Source of the DNA: Ruegeria sp. R13_0
Lineage (GTDB): Bacteria > Pseudomonadota > Alphaproteobacteria > Rhodobacterales > Rhodobacteraceae
Assembly (NCBI RefSeq): GCF_017743995.1
Contig: NZ_JAGHRB010000007.1
Span: forward strand, 124,001-188,000
Direction of reading: 5' to 3'
DNA length: 64,000 bases
Within the stretch, counting starts at the first letter, position 1; each line of letters begins with the position of its first letter. This document shows, piece by piece, positions 9,669-17,595 of this stretch. The position numbers were made by a program, and so were the translations under genes. The notes beneath the pieces were generated by a model, which was not told the origin of the DNA, ran no database searches, and saw nothing but the letters and a program-made list of their open reading frames with translations.

Positions 9669-10286
9669 TTACTCTTGATACAAGATATTGTGTACCGTCT
9701 TGAACGAACGCCTATGATGTGGGGTCACGCCAAGATTTTGCAGCGCCTCGCGGTGCTGTTTTGTCGGATATCCGGCGTTCGCCTCCCAGCCGTAGCCGGG
9801 ATGCTGTTGCGCTAAATCCACCATCAGCTGATCGCGCCAGTTTTTTGCGATGATCGAAGCCGCCGCAATCGACACAGATTTACCATCCCCCTTGATCACA
9901 GCTTCGGACGGGATCTGCAGCCCGTTTGGAATCATGTTCCCGTCGATCAGAAGATAGTCGGGTGCCGGATCCAGTGCCTGCACCGCGCGCACCATGGCCA
10001 GATGCGAGGCGCGCAGGATATTGAGCTCATCAATCTCTGCGACCGAGGCCTCGGCCACGGCGATCTCGGCCCGGTCCCGCAACTCTGCCTCCAACGCTGT
10101 GCGTCGCTTGAGCGAGAGCTTCTTGGAGTCGTTCAGCCCTTCGGGAATATCGTCGGGGTTCAGGATCACGGCGGCAGCAACCACAGGTCCGGCCAACGGG
10201 CCGCGCCCGACCTCATCCACGCCTGCAATCCGGATATGGCCCTGCGCCTGCAGCCCCTGTTCAAGTTCATAAGTCGGTTTTGTCAT
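9669..10286 (-). CDS. rnhB: Ribonuclease HII
   Basis: RNase HII cleaves RNA in RNA-DNA hybrids, including single ribonucleotides left in DNA. The 205-residue protein contains the signature AGVDEVGRGPLAGPVVAAAV near residue 20, with the catalytic DE pair. NDSKKLSLKRR follows near 51, the metal-site Asp in LLIDGNMIP near 116 and SIAAASIIAK near 141. The frame is open further upstream, but ATG at 10286 (before TKPTYELE) gives the usual start, and the region before it is a terminator of the neighbouring gene. It lies directly upstream of ccrM on the same strand, an order common in Rhodobacterales. Confidence 0.93.
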   Translation of the reverse strand: MTKPTYELEQGLQAQGHIRIAGVDEVGRGPLAGPVVAAAVILNPDDIPEGLNDSKKLSLKRRTALEAELRDRAEIAVAEASVAEIDELNILRASHLAMVRAVQALDPAPDYLLIDGNMIPNGLQIPSEAVIKGDGKSVSIAAASIIAKNWRDQLMVDLAQQHPGYGWEANAGYPTKQHREALQNLGVTPHHRRSFKTVHNILYQE

Positions 10287-10322
10287 CCCTTCGGAAAACC
10301 GCGTTTTCAAAGCCGCCGCAAC

Positions 10323-10358
10323 AAAAAAAAAGAGAGGGCAGCTTGCGCCACCCTCTCT
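10323..10358 (-). terminator. Rho-independent terminator of the secreted His-rich protein gene
   Basis: On the minus strand an 8-bp perfect stem (AGAGAGGG with CCCTCTCT, arms 10331-10338 and 10351-10358) is followed by nine T residues. The loop contains a second small GCGCAAGC hairpin. This is a classical intrinsic terminator. Confidence 0.92.
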
Positions 10359-10397
10359 CAGCGCGGTGCTGTTTTGCACCACTCCTGCTCGACCGTG

Positions 10398-10865
10398 TTA
10401 CTTGTAAACGACGCGGTATCCGTGATGGCGCAGGCATGCAGGTTCATACGCCCGCTTTACCTTGTTGCCATTCCAGAACCCGACCTTGCACTCTTGCGGC
10501 AGGCTGTTGGCATGTTTGTAGTGCTTCTTGAGGCACTTCGTGCCTAGCAGCGGACGTTGCCCGTAATTGTCATGCTGGCGCAGGCAGCGTTGTGGCAGGT
10601 CATACCGCGCCACGTGTCTGGGCAATGGCTTCACCTTGTGGTGTTTGACCTGAGGCGCGGTTTGCACGTGGTTGTATTGCCGTGCGGCCTTCTCGCGATC
10701 CTTGCGCTTTTCCTTGTTGTAGTAATGCACCCCCGCGCCAATGATCGCGATCGCGGCCAACCCCCCGAGGATATCCCCCGTATCCGCAGCACGCGCCTTT
10801 GAGGCCGATACGCCGGTAATCGCCATAGCTGTCGCGATGATCAGAGCGATGAATTTCTTGTGCAT
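10398..10865 (-). CDS. Small secreted basic protein of unknown function
   Basis: I do not recognise a family. The 155-residue product starts with a signal peptide (residues 1-27, ending SKARA-AD). A short glycine/alanine hydrophobic stretch (GGLAAIAIIGAGVHYYN) follows, then a very basic, His- and Cys-containing region with five cysteines, each next to Leu or Lys. The pattern recalls the periplasmic hypothetical proteins common in Rhodobacterales. The ATG at 10865 is chosen because it opens the signal peptide. The longer reading frame upstream lacks one. A strong terminator follows at 10323-10358. Confidence 0.65.
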   Translation of the reverse strand: MHKKFIALIIATAMAITGVSASKARAADTGDILGGLAAIAIIGAGVHYYNKEKRKDREKAARQYNHVQTAPQVKHHKVKPLPRHVARYDLPQRCLRQHDNYGQRPLLGTKCLKKHYKHANSLPQECKVGFWNGNKVKRAYEPACLRHHGYRVVYK

Positions 10866-11042
10866 GATGCCTGTCCTTTCCGAGATTTTTGGCGACCCCG
10901 TGATGGACCGCGTCTTTGATGCCTCAACACTGGGTCCACCCCCCTCAGACAAGCAATATCGGCCCCGTGTTATTGGATATCAGGCGCTGCAAACCCCTTT
11001 GGTCATTGAATATCAGCCCAAGCCATGCGCAGGATGCAGCTT

Positions 11043-11330
11043 ATGAAACAGATCTTCTCTTCTCTGGTCGCAGCTGCGCTGATATCGGTGGCCCCGGTGG
11101 CTTTGGCCGCGGAGTGTTATGCCGACTACAAGGCCAAACAGGACAACCCGTTGCGCCTGCACTACGGCGTGATGCAGGTTTCGTCCTGCGACAAGGGACA
11201 GGCAACGAGTGAAGTCGCCCAGCGCCTTAGCGGTTCTGGGTGGACCCTGCTGAATGTCCAGTCCGTCTTCGGGCCGGAAGGGTTGGATCAAAGGAAGGCC
11301 AATGCCGGAAAATTCTATCTCCGTTTCTGA
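11043..11330 (+). CDS. Small periplasmic protein of unknown function
   Basis: The 95-residue protein begins with a clear signal peptide (MKQIFSSLVAAALISVAPVALA, cleavage before AECYADYKA). The mature part has two cysteines (ECYA and SSCDKGQ) that could form a disulfide. An in-frame ATG exists at 11025, but AGGA eight bases before the ATG at 11043 and the signal-peptide shape favour the later start. It overlaps the next gene by 29 bp, which suggests co-translation. No function can be assigned. Confidence 0.65.
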   Translation: MKQIFSSLVAAALISVAPVALAAECYADYKAKQDNPLRLHYGVMQVSSCDKGQATSEVAQRLSGSGWTLLNVQSVFGPEGLDQRKANAGKFYLRF

Positions 11331-12003
11331 GGCGCGACGCTCGGGCGTGCGTCTTGTCGGTCTGGGCATTGCCGCCATTGTCGTGATCCTGATCACCGCC
11401 GCGCTGTTCCTGTTCTGGACGCTGCCCGATGCCAACGCATTCAACGCCCGCGTCGAACGGCTGTTTGTCGAGGCGGATCTGACCTCGCAAACGGAAATCC
11501 GGTTGCTTGAGATTCTGGCCCAATCGGGAACAGCCTTTGCCGATACGCTTTCCAGCTATCGCATGGTGATCTATGTGCTGTTGGTCTTTGCCTGCGCAAT
11601 GATGATCTCGGCCTTGGTGTTTCTGGTGATGCTTGCGCTACTGAACCGGCGCATGGCACAGATCGAACGCACCGGCATTCAGGTGACATCCCTGCTGATC
11701 AGTCGCGAGGAGAATACCGTCTATCTCAACAACATGGATTTCAAACTGACCCCAGCGGCCATGGAGACCCTCTCGGTGCTGGCAGAATCCCGATTGGATG
11801 ATGAGGTCCTGTCAGGCGCACAGATCGAGGCGACGATCTCGGGTCGCGATGCTGCCGATTGTGACGAAGCCGCAGGCGCCACCCGTATAAAACGGCTGCG
11901 CGACGCCTTGGGCAATCAGATGGTCAGTGAGTTGCTGGTCAAGAATATCGCCAAAAAGGGCTATATGCTGTCGATCGAAAAAGACGTCATCCAGATGGTT
12001 TAG
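11302..12003 (+). CDS. Membrane-anchored winged-helix protein
   Basis: The 233-residue protein has two hydrophobic segments (about residues 18-40 and 88-115) flanking a ~45-residue loop that probably faces the periplasm. The C-terminal ~100 residues resemble an OmpR/ToxR-type winged helix: FKLTPAAMETLSVLAES, then a helix ending in RIKRLRDALG, then VKNIAKKGYML. It may therefore be a membrane-tethered transcription factor, but the order is membrane-first and DNA-binding last, the opposite of ToxR. Start at ATG 11302, preceded by AAGGAAGG. It overlaps the upstream small gene and lies 73 bp before the cyclase fusion gene. Function is inferred from fold resemblance only. Confidence 0.65.
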   Translation: MPENSISVSEARRSGVRLVGLGIAAIVVILITAALFLFWTLPDANAFNARVERLFVEADLTSQTEIRLLEILAQSGTAFADTLSSYRMVIYVLLVFACAMMISALVFLVMLALLNRRMAQIERTGIQVTSLLISREENTVYLNNMDFKLTPAAMETLSVLAESRLDDEVLSGAQIEATISGRDAADCDEAAGATRIKRLRDALGNQMVSELLVKNIAKKGYMLSIEKDVIQMV

Positions 12004-12076
12004 AATCCGCGCCCCTCTTGGAATGCCCGACCAAAACGCCCATTCTATAGGGACCCCGGGCAAGGGAGGGATGGCG

Positions 12077-13654
12077 ATGAACGTCCACACCACACCAAAA
12101 TCCAACGGTTATGACATCTCGGTCGAACACCTGTCCGACAGGATCGCGATTTTTCGCGATGGCCTGCTGTTGGCCGAAAGCCGGAACGCCAAGGTGATGT
12201 ATGAAACCCGGCTACCGCCGACGATCTACGTCCCTCGTTCGGATGTGTGCGTCGACCTGAGCGGTGAAACCGGCCTGCAAACCTTTTGCCCTTTCAAAGG
12301 AACCGCGACCTACCACGATATCAATCTGCCCGGAGATCGCCTGGCCAATTCGGTATGGGCCTATGACGACGCCCTGCCAGAGAGCGCTGCAATTCAAGGG
12401 CATATTGGGTTCATGCCCAGTGCCTATACGGATATCGACCTGGGCAAGAACCAACTGCGCGACACCGAAGACACCAATATCAGCGGTCCGCTGATCGACT
12501 GGCTGATGCGTGGGGCGTCGCTGTCGGATACGCCCGAAGCATTCACCAAGGCGCTGGCCGAAAAGATGCTGGAACACGGTATCGCGATCCAGCGCCTCAG
12601 CATTCTTGCATGGTCCCTGCATCCCCTGATCGCGGGGAAACACTTCATCTGGGAAAAGGGCGAGGATGAGATCCTGACCCGCGCGCCCACCTATGAAATC
12701 TACGACCACCCTGCGTTCATCAACAGCCCGTTGCGCCATGTCTCCAATGGTTTGGGCGGCGTGCGACAAAGGGTGAACGACGAGAACCCGCATAACAGCT
12801 TTCCCATTATCGAGGATCTTCGCGCCAAAGGAGCTACGGACTATGTCGCCATGCCGCTGCCCTTCTCGGACGGTCGAACAAACGTACTAACGCTCAGCTG
12901 CGATCATCCCGATGGGTTCACGACAGAGAACCTTGGTCTGGTGTTCGAATGCTCCGCCGTGATCGCCCGTTTTTACGAGGTGTTTATGCAGCGCGAAAAT
13001 GCGCAAGTTCTGCTGGAAACCTATGTCGGCAAACGCTCAGGCGCGCGCGTGCTGGGCGGAGAGATCCGGCGCGGCGACGGAGATGAGATTGATGCGGCCA
13101 TCATGTTCTGCGACTTGCGCAACTCGACCAGCCTGGAGGAGAGCCTTGACCGGGATGCCTATATCAATTTGCTGAACGAGTTCTTTGAGACGGTCTCAGG
13201 TATCGTGGATGAAAACGGAGGCGAGGTTCTGAAATTCATCGGCGACGCCGTTCTGGCCGTTTTCCCAGCGGGTGAGGAACCCGCGCAAGCCCGCGCGAAT
13301 GCCCAACAGGCGGCAACAGAAATCGTCGAAAAACTTGCCGAGCTGCGTTCAACGGATCCCGATATCCACTGCGACTGCTCGATCGGCGTGTCCTTTGGCC
13401 GGGTGACCTATGGCAATGTCGGCTCGCGCGAACGGCTGGATTTCACCGTTATCGGACAAGCCGCCAACGTCGCAGCGCGTCTGGGTGAGCATAGCAAATC
13501 GACCGGTTACCGCATTGTCGTGTCGCAAGACATTGAGCCAGCATGCTGCAATGCAATCCCGCTCGGCGATATCAAACTACGCAACGTGTCCCAGCCAGTC
13601 AGGTGTTTTGCCCTGCGAACGGCGGCAGATGTTGAGGTCGGTGGTCCAGCTTAA
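12077..13654 (+). CDS. DUF427 / class III nucleotidyl cyclase fusion protein
   Basis: The 525-residue cytoplasmic protein appears to combine an N-terminal DUF427-like domain (about residues 22-113, with CPFKGTATY and ANSVWAYDD), a central region (~140-320) and a C-terminal class III cyclase domain (~336-510). The central region carries a segment seen in rhizobial-type cyclases (LHPLIAGKHFIWEKGE). In the cyclase, Asp346 and Asp390 are metal ligands, Lys386 is present and the transition-state residues Asn464 and Arg468 are kept. The second base-selecting position is Gln461 (VIGQAAN) rather than Asp. ATG at 12071 is also possible, but GGAGGG lies at better spacing for ATG 12077. The ligand and product are not known. 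Confidence 0.8.
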   Translation: MNVHTTPKSNGYDISVEHLSDRIAIFRDGLLLAESRNAKVMYETRLPPTIYVPRSDVCVDLSGETGLQTFCPFKGTATYHDINLPGDRLANSVWAYDDALPESAAIQGHIGFMPSAYTDIDLGKNQLRDTEDTNISGPLIDWLMRGASLSDTPEAFTKALAEKMLEHGIAIQRLSILAWSLHPLIAGKHFIWEKGEDEILTRAPTYEIYDHPAFINSPLRHVSNGLGGVRQRVNDENPHNSFPIIEDLRAKGATDYVAMPLPFSDGRTNVLTLSCDHPDGFTTENLGLVFECSAVIARFYEVFMQRENAQVLLETYVGKRSGARVLGGEIRRGDGDEIDAAIMFCDLRNSTSLEESLDRDAYINLLNEFFETVSGIVDENGGEVLKFIGDAVLAVFPAGEEPAQARANAQQAATEIVEKLAELRSTDPDIHCDCSIGVSFGRVTYGNVGSRERLDFTVIGQAANVAARLGEHSKSTGYRIVVSQDIEPACCNAIPLGDIKLRNVSQPVRCFALRTAADVEVGGPA

Positions 13655-13707
13655 CCTCGGCGAATTATCAAGCTCGCTGCGTTTGATTTGGTTCGACCAT
13701 ATGATGC

Positions 13708-13774
13708 GCAGGCTAGATTGGGTCCCATTCCACCACCCTGACGATTGGTACAAAAAGCACCAACTCTAGCCTGC
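13708..13774. repeat. Inverted repeat with nested hairpin between convergent genes
   Basis: GCAGGCTAGA (13708-13717) is perfectly matched by TCTAGCCTGC (13765-13774). With one bulged base the pairing extends about four more bases into TTGG/CCAA. Inside the 47-nt loop, TTGGT and ACCAA form a second hairpin around an A/T-rich loop. The right arm overlaps the stop codon of the DUF1217 gene. It could terminate both converging transcripts. Confidence 0.6.
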
Positions 13775-14560
13775 ACCCAACAAGATCAAAGCGGTCTGCG
13801 CCGGTGATATTGTGCTTTGCAGCTGCGCGATCTGACTGCGAGCCAGATACGTATCGGTCAGTTTCTGAATGGCCTCGGGCTCTGTGAATTGGGCCAGATC
13901 ATCCGATCCGGTCAGGCCTGACAAACGGTCCTTGAACACCTCAAGCTGCCTATCCAGATCGAGCTGCGAAAACGAGGATGGCAGACCAAGCGCGGTCTCC
14001 ATCATGCTGCGCAAGGGTGGCAAGCCCATCAAATCGAACCATTTCGTATCCGCGCTGCTGTCACCGGCAGCCAATTCGCCAAGTGCATGTTGCGCGTAGA
14101 GGGAAATCCGCATTGTGTCATTCGTCTCACCCACGGAAACTTCGAAACGGGACACCAGGTTGTCTTCGGCGATCTGCTCCATATTCGTGATCAGTCCGGT
14201 CTTGCGCACCTCTCCGGGGCCAAAACCGAAGGCTTGAGAAAACTCGCGATACCGCTTGTCGGACAATCGGTTGGACAGGGCATCATCGGCTCTGGTTCCA
14301 TCCTCCAATATCTTTTGGATAAAGAACCGATTGTTGATGTCCTCTTCCAACCCGAAGGCGCCCAAGGCCACCTGTAGCAACCGGCGATCCGACACCAGAT
14401 CTTCTGCGGATTGAACCTTGCTTATGTTTTCCAGAAAATACTGCCTGTCCCTCTGGTTGACGCTGGAGTTCGTAAAGCTCTCCAGCTGCGCGTCATAGGT
14501 CCGCTGCAAAAAACGCCAGCCCACAATGCCGCCAGAGGGTATGACAGGCTGGAATGTCAT
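13766..14560 (-). CDS. DUF1217 family protein, flagellum-associated
   Basis: This 264-residue protein fits the DUF1217 family, found beside flagellar genes in alphaproteobacteria. Its N-terminus (MTFQPVIPSGGIVGWRFLQR) and the segment FGLEEDINNRFFIQKILEDG near residue 72 are family-like. The exact role is not established. The region is helical and repeats the SDKRYREFSQAFGF pattern. The frame is open upstream to 14620, but the ATG at 14560 overlaps the flbT stop in an ATGA arrangement, which is the natural coupled start. It is the last gene of the flagellin-flaF-flbT run. Confidence 0.75.
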   Translation of the reverse strand: MTFQPVIPSGGIVGWRFLQRTYDAQLESFTNSSVNQRDRQYFLENISKVQSAEDLVSDRRLLQVALGAFGLEEDINNRFFIQKILEDGTRADDALSNRLSDKRYREFSQAFGFGPGEVRKTGLITNMEQIAEDNLVSRFEVSVGETNDTMRISLYAQHALGELAAGDSSADTKWFDLMGLPPLRSMMETALGLPSSFSQLDLDRQLEVFKDRLSGLTGSDDLAQFTEPEAIQKLTDTYLARSQIAQLQSTISPAQTALILLGAG

Positions 14561-14958
14561 TGCTGGTAGGCCATCAGCCGCTCTTCCCGCGGCAGCAAGG
14601 AGCGGAGGGACTTGAGACATTTGTAATATTGCTCGGCCACCAGTGCTTCGGTCGCCTCGCTCAGAACACGACGACTGTCTGAATCCGTGAACACCTGGCT
14701 CAACTCCTCAACCCGGCGCAGCAATTGCTGTCGCGCCTGATCGGGCTCCATATCACCGGACAGCACCAGCTGCGCGGCATAGCAAACGCGGCGCACAGGC
14801 GTTGTGACTTCGTCCGGGTGGATCGCATCTCGCAGACGCAAAACGTTGGCTTGCGGTGTCATGATCGAAAACCGGCTGCGGCGGTCTCCATTCTCGATCA
14901 CTACACCATTGATCAACACCCGCTCTTTCGGGGCAAGTTTCAGGACCAGGCCACTCAT
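14557..14958 (-). CDS. flbT: Flagellin synthesis repressor FlbT
   Basis: FlbT acts post-transcriptionally in alphaproteobacteria. In Caulobacter it binds the 5' untranslated region of flagellin mRNA and promotes its decay. The 133-residue protein matches: SGLVLKLAPKERVLINGVVIENG at the N-terminus (shown here in part), RFSIMTPQANVLR near 29 and a helical C-terminus (YYKCLKSLRSLLPRE). It overlaps flaF by 4 bp and the DUF1217 gene by 4 bp, so all three are coupled. Confidence 0.92.
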   Translation of the reverse strand: MSGLVLKLAPKERVLINGVVIENGDRRSRFSIMTPQANVLRLRDAIHPDEVTTPVRRVCYAAQLVLSGDMEPDQARQQLLRRVEELSQVFTDSDSRRVLSEATEALVAEQYYKCLKSLRSLLPREERLMAYQQ

Positions 14959-15332
14959 CCGGCGGCCCTCATGTGCCGTAGGCCGCGCAGAACGGCCATG
15001 TTGATCTCCAGCAAAGGTTCTACCGTCGCAGTATTCCCCAAAACCTGGGCGCTGTGCTGCTCGGTGAATTCGGCCAGGTAGAAAATCCGCGCGCGCAAAT
15101 CCTTCGGCAGCGAGTTATCCGAGTCCGCCACGCCGGTTGCCAGCACGGTCCACAACCGCCGATTTTCATGCAATGCCTGAACAAATCCGGAAAAATCCGT
15201 CGCTTTCCGGGCTGCTGCTGCCTTTAGCCGGTGCGTGATTTTCGAGATCGCCTCATACTCAGTATCCCGCGGCGTGCGGGTCGGAGCGGCAGATTGCGCA
15301 TAAGCGCGTTGAGCGTAGCTTTGCAGTGTCAC
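14955..15332 (-). CDS. flaF: Flagellar biosynthesis regulator FlaF
   Basis: FlaF is the positive counterpart of FlbT in alphaproteobacterial flagellin synthesis and secretion. The 125-residue product has the typical start (TLQSYAQRAY) and the WTVLATGVADSDNSLPKDLRA core near residue 70 (family segment around W...VA...N.LP..LRA). A TTG at 15347 gives a longer frame, but GGAAGGA six bases before the GTG at 15332 supports the shorter product. It lies downstream of the flagellin gene, after a strong hairpin, and overlaps flbT. Confidence 0.9.
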   Translation of the reverse strand: MTLQSYAQRAYAQSAAPTRTPRDTEYEAISKITHRLKAAAARKATDFSGFVQALHENRRLWTVLATGVADSDNSLPKDLRARIFYLAEFTEQHSAQVLGNTATVEPLLEINMAVLRGLRHMRAAG

Positions 15333-15371
15333 TTGAAATCCTTCCAATAGGCCGTCTTCAGGCAGTCAGGA

Positions 15372-15396
15372 CCGGGGCGTGATGTTCACGCCCCGG
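15372..15396 (-). terminator. Strong hairpin between flagellin and flaF
   Basis: An 11-bp perfect stem (CCGGGGCGTGA with TCACGCCCCGG) closes a 3-nt loop, 14 bases after the flagellin stop. No T-run follows on the minus strand, so it may act as a partial terminator or stabilise the flagellin mRNA 3' end, lowering expression of flaF-flbT relative to flagellin. Confidence 0.6.
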
Positions 15397-15409
15397 CCAG
15401 GTTCCGGAT

Positions 15410-16657
15410 TTAACGGAACAGAGACAGGATCGACTGCGGCGCTTGGTTGGCAATCGACAGCGACTGGGTAGCCAGCTGTTGCTGCACCTGTAGAGCCTGC
15501 AAACGGGCCGAGGTTTCTTCCATATTGGCGTCAACCAGCGAGCCGATGCCCGATTTGAACGAGTCCGACAGGTTCGAAATGAACTCTTTCTGTGTTTCGA
15601 TCCGACCCTGCGCCGAGCCGAAGGAGGCCGAGGCGTCGATCGCTGTGTCGATCAGACCCTCAATGGTACCCAAAGCAGCCAATGCTCCAGCGTCGGTCGA
15701 AACGTCGATCGAATCCAGAGCACCAAGCCCCCCCGCGCCGGCATTTGTGAATTGGGCCGCGATGGTCACGTCACGATCGGCATCAGCACCAGCCGTTGCA
15801 GTACCGGTCACAAAACTCAGGGTTCCCGGGCTGCCGGAGTCATAGTCGATCGCGACACCCGTGATCCCCAAAGAGTCGATCTTGTTCTTCAGACCCACGG
15901 CGACGATCGCATCCGTGTAGGCTGCATCATAGGTGCCCGAGGGATCGAGATCAGAGTCTTGAACGGTATAGGTCGCAACCTGATCACCCACCGCAATCGA
16001 AATCTTGTCGCCCGCTTCGAAGTTGTCGGTCGAGCTGTCGATCACGATATCACCACTGCCACCGGTCTTATCCATGGTGAAACCAGCAGTGTCGTTGTCA
16101 GTGGTCACGTTGTCCGAACCTGCCAGAACGCCCTTGGCGGTGTAGCCACCAACCGAAAGATCCTGAGCAGCGACGCTGATCGAAGACGCGGTCACGTCAC
16201 CCGCCGCATCACGATCCAGAGACGCTAGGATCGACGCCGGACCCGAGGACCCGTTCACCAGGTTCAGACCGTTGAACTGAGCCGCACCAACAACAGATTC
16301 GATCTGATCCTTAAGCGCGCTTACGTCAGCGTTGATCTTGGCACGATCCACGTTGTCTTCCTGCGCCCCAACGATCTTTTCCTTCATCTGGGTCAGAAGG
16401 TCGGTGACAGTTTCAGACGCGTTCCGCGCAACGGCGACCGTCGACTCACCCAGCGAAAGGCTGTCTTTGATCGCGCTGAAGCCTTTGACGTCCGATTCCA
16501 TCACTTTGGAAATCGCCCAGACGGCCGAGTTGTCTTTTGCTGTTGCGACATCCTTGCCGGTGGAGATCGCGTTCTGGGTCATCTCGAGGTTTTTGTTGAC
16601 CGATTTCAGGGTCTGCAGCGCAACCATCGCGCCGTTATTTGTCAGAATACTGGACAT
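15410..16657 (-). CDS. Flagellin
   Basis: The 415-residue protein is the filament subunit. The N-terminal helical domain (SSILTNNGAMVALQTLKSVN and on to residue ~140) and the C-terminal domain (IETQKEFISNLSDSFKSGIG to the terminal SILSLFR) are conserved D0/D1 regions. The middle (about residues 150-320) is a variable, Asp/Gly/Thr-rich surface domain, as expected of D2/D3. The ATG at 16657 is preceded by AAAGGATGG. The longer frame to 16699 has no support. The gene is followed by flaF and flbT, its presumed regulators, and its leader has a hairpin at 16700-16716. Confidence 0.95.
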   Translation of the reverse strand: MSSILTNNGAMVALQTLKSVNKNLEMTQNAISTGKDVATAKDNSAVWAISKVMESDVKGFSAIKDSLSLGESTVAVARNASETVTDLLTQMKEKIVGAQEDNVDRAKINADVSALKDQIESVVGAAQFNGLNLVNGSSGPASILASLDRDAAGDVTASSISVAAQDLSVGGYTAKGVLAGSDNVTTDNDTAGFTMDKTGGSGDIVIDSSTDNFEAGDKISIAVGDQVATYTVQDSDLDPSGTYDAAYTDAIVAVGLKNKIDSLGITGVAIDYDSGSPGTLSFVTGTATAGADADRDVTIAAQFTNAGAGGLGALDSIDVSTDAGALAALGTIEGLIDTAIDASASFGSAQGRIETQKEFISNLSDSFKSGIGSLVDANMEETSARLQALQVQQQLATQSLSIANQAPQSILSLFR

Positions 16658-16699
16658 AGTTCCATCCTTTTGCGTTAGGGCTTCAGCGCCCAAGATCAC

Positions 16700-16716
16700 C
16701 CCGCTAGATCAGCGGG
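16700..16716 (-). promoter_or_regulatory. Hairpin in the presumed flagellin 5' leader
   Basis: CCCGCT and AGCGGG pair around a 5-nt loop, about 42 bases upstream of the flagellin start. If transcription starts further upstream, this stem would lie in the mRNA leader, the region FlbT binds in Caulobacter. The rest of the 207-bp gap (16658-16864) shows no promoter that I can assign with confidence. Confidence 0.4.
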
Positions 16717-16864
16717 CTTTGGTGTCTTTCTGACCTGTGCGATGCGCCGTCCGGCCCTTCGCGCCACCCGCTGTTTCAGGTGCAGAACCACCTTTGACCT
16801 TGATCCCCTAACGGAGTGCTAAAGCGGCCCAACTCGAAATTTCAGATTTGAATCAACTCTGGTC

Positions 16865-17221
16865 CTATGCGCGTTTTTCCAGCTTTGCCTGACCTCGCAC
16901 GGTGAATCCATTGCGCTGCCCGTCGGCCCCATAGGTGCTGAATTCCTGCCGGACGCGACGCAACTCGGCCATGCGGGTGGCAACCGCGCGAATCCCCTCG
17001 GCCGCGCTGTTCAGCAGCGCCTGATTGCGCTCCACCTTTTGATGGACGCGAAGCAGATCATCGCTGCTCAGCACCTGAAGATCGTTGATCGCACCGATCA
17101 GTTTCTCTTTTTCAGGGACCATATGATTGAGACGCTCAAGATCACCGTCCACAAGCGCGGCACGCTCAAGATCAAGAACCTCTTCCAGTGATTTGATCAG
17201 AAGATTGGGTTCATGTGTCAT
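16865..17221 (-). CDS. flgN: FlgN-like flagellar chaperone
   Basis: This 118-residue, almost wholly helical protein has the heptad-like pattern of FlgN/FliT-type export chaperones: LLIKSLEEVLDLERAALVDG near the start, EKEKLIGAIN near 37 and VRQEFSTYGADG near 90. FlgN keeps the hook-filament junction proteins FlgK and FlgL unfolded for export. The short length and the 11-bp overlap with the upstream FlgJ-type gene support a flagellar role. Sequence identity is low in this family, so the specific name is tentative. Confidence 0.72.
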   Translation of the reverse strand: MTHEPNLLIKSLEEVLDLERAALVDGDLERLNHMVPEKEKLIGAINDLQVLSSDDLLRVHQKVERNQALLNSAAEGIRAVATRMAELRRVRQEFSTYGADGQRNGFTVRGQAKLEKRA

Positions 17222-17483
17222 CGGAATTCTCCATCAAGGATTGGAACAGAAGTTCAGACAAGCCGACACCGCCGGATTGTGCCATTTGCCGGGCCTGTTG
17301 CTGCACAAGAAAGGACGAGAACTGGTCCTCTCCGGCCCCGCCTCCGAACGAATCGCGTGCTTTACCCAAGCCTGTGGATTTCAGCATTTCGGCCAGAAAC
17401 GCCGCCTCAAGCTCGACCGCAGCCGCTTGCAGGCGGTCTTGGGTCGAGGGTGGCGGCATCGACTGGAGGGGAGGGATATTCAT
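17211..17483 (-). CDS. FlgJ N-terminal-type rod-binding protein
   Basis: The 90-residue protein corresponds to the rod-binding (N-terminal) domain of FlgJ: LEAAFLAEMLKSTGLGKARD near residue 26 and FSSFLVQQQARQMAQSGGVG near 57. The muramidase domain of enterobacterial FlgJ is absent, as is usual in alphaproteobacteria, so another enzyme must open the peptidoglycan for the rod. An upstream ATG at 17504 lacks a ribosome site. GGAG seven bases before the ATG at 17483 supports the start used. Confidence 0.85.
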   Translation of the reverse strand: MNIPPLQSMPPPSTQDRLQAAAVELEAAFLAEMLKSTGLGKARDSFGGGAGEDQFSSFLVQQQARQMAQSGGVGLSELLFQSLMENSDDT

Positions 17484-17595
17484 CGGCTTCTCCGAAAATT
17501 GCATCGAACTTTCTTGATCAAAGACGAAAGCAGTTAAAATAAACGTAACCTCCTTTGGGCAGTTTGACGGTCAACCACGACGGAGCCGGAGCAAA

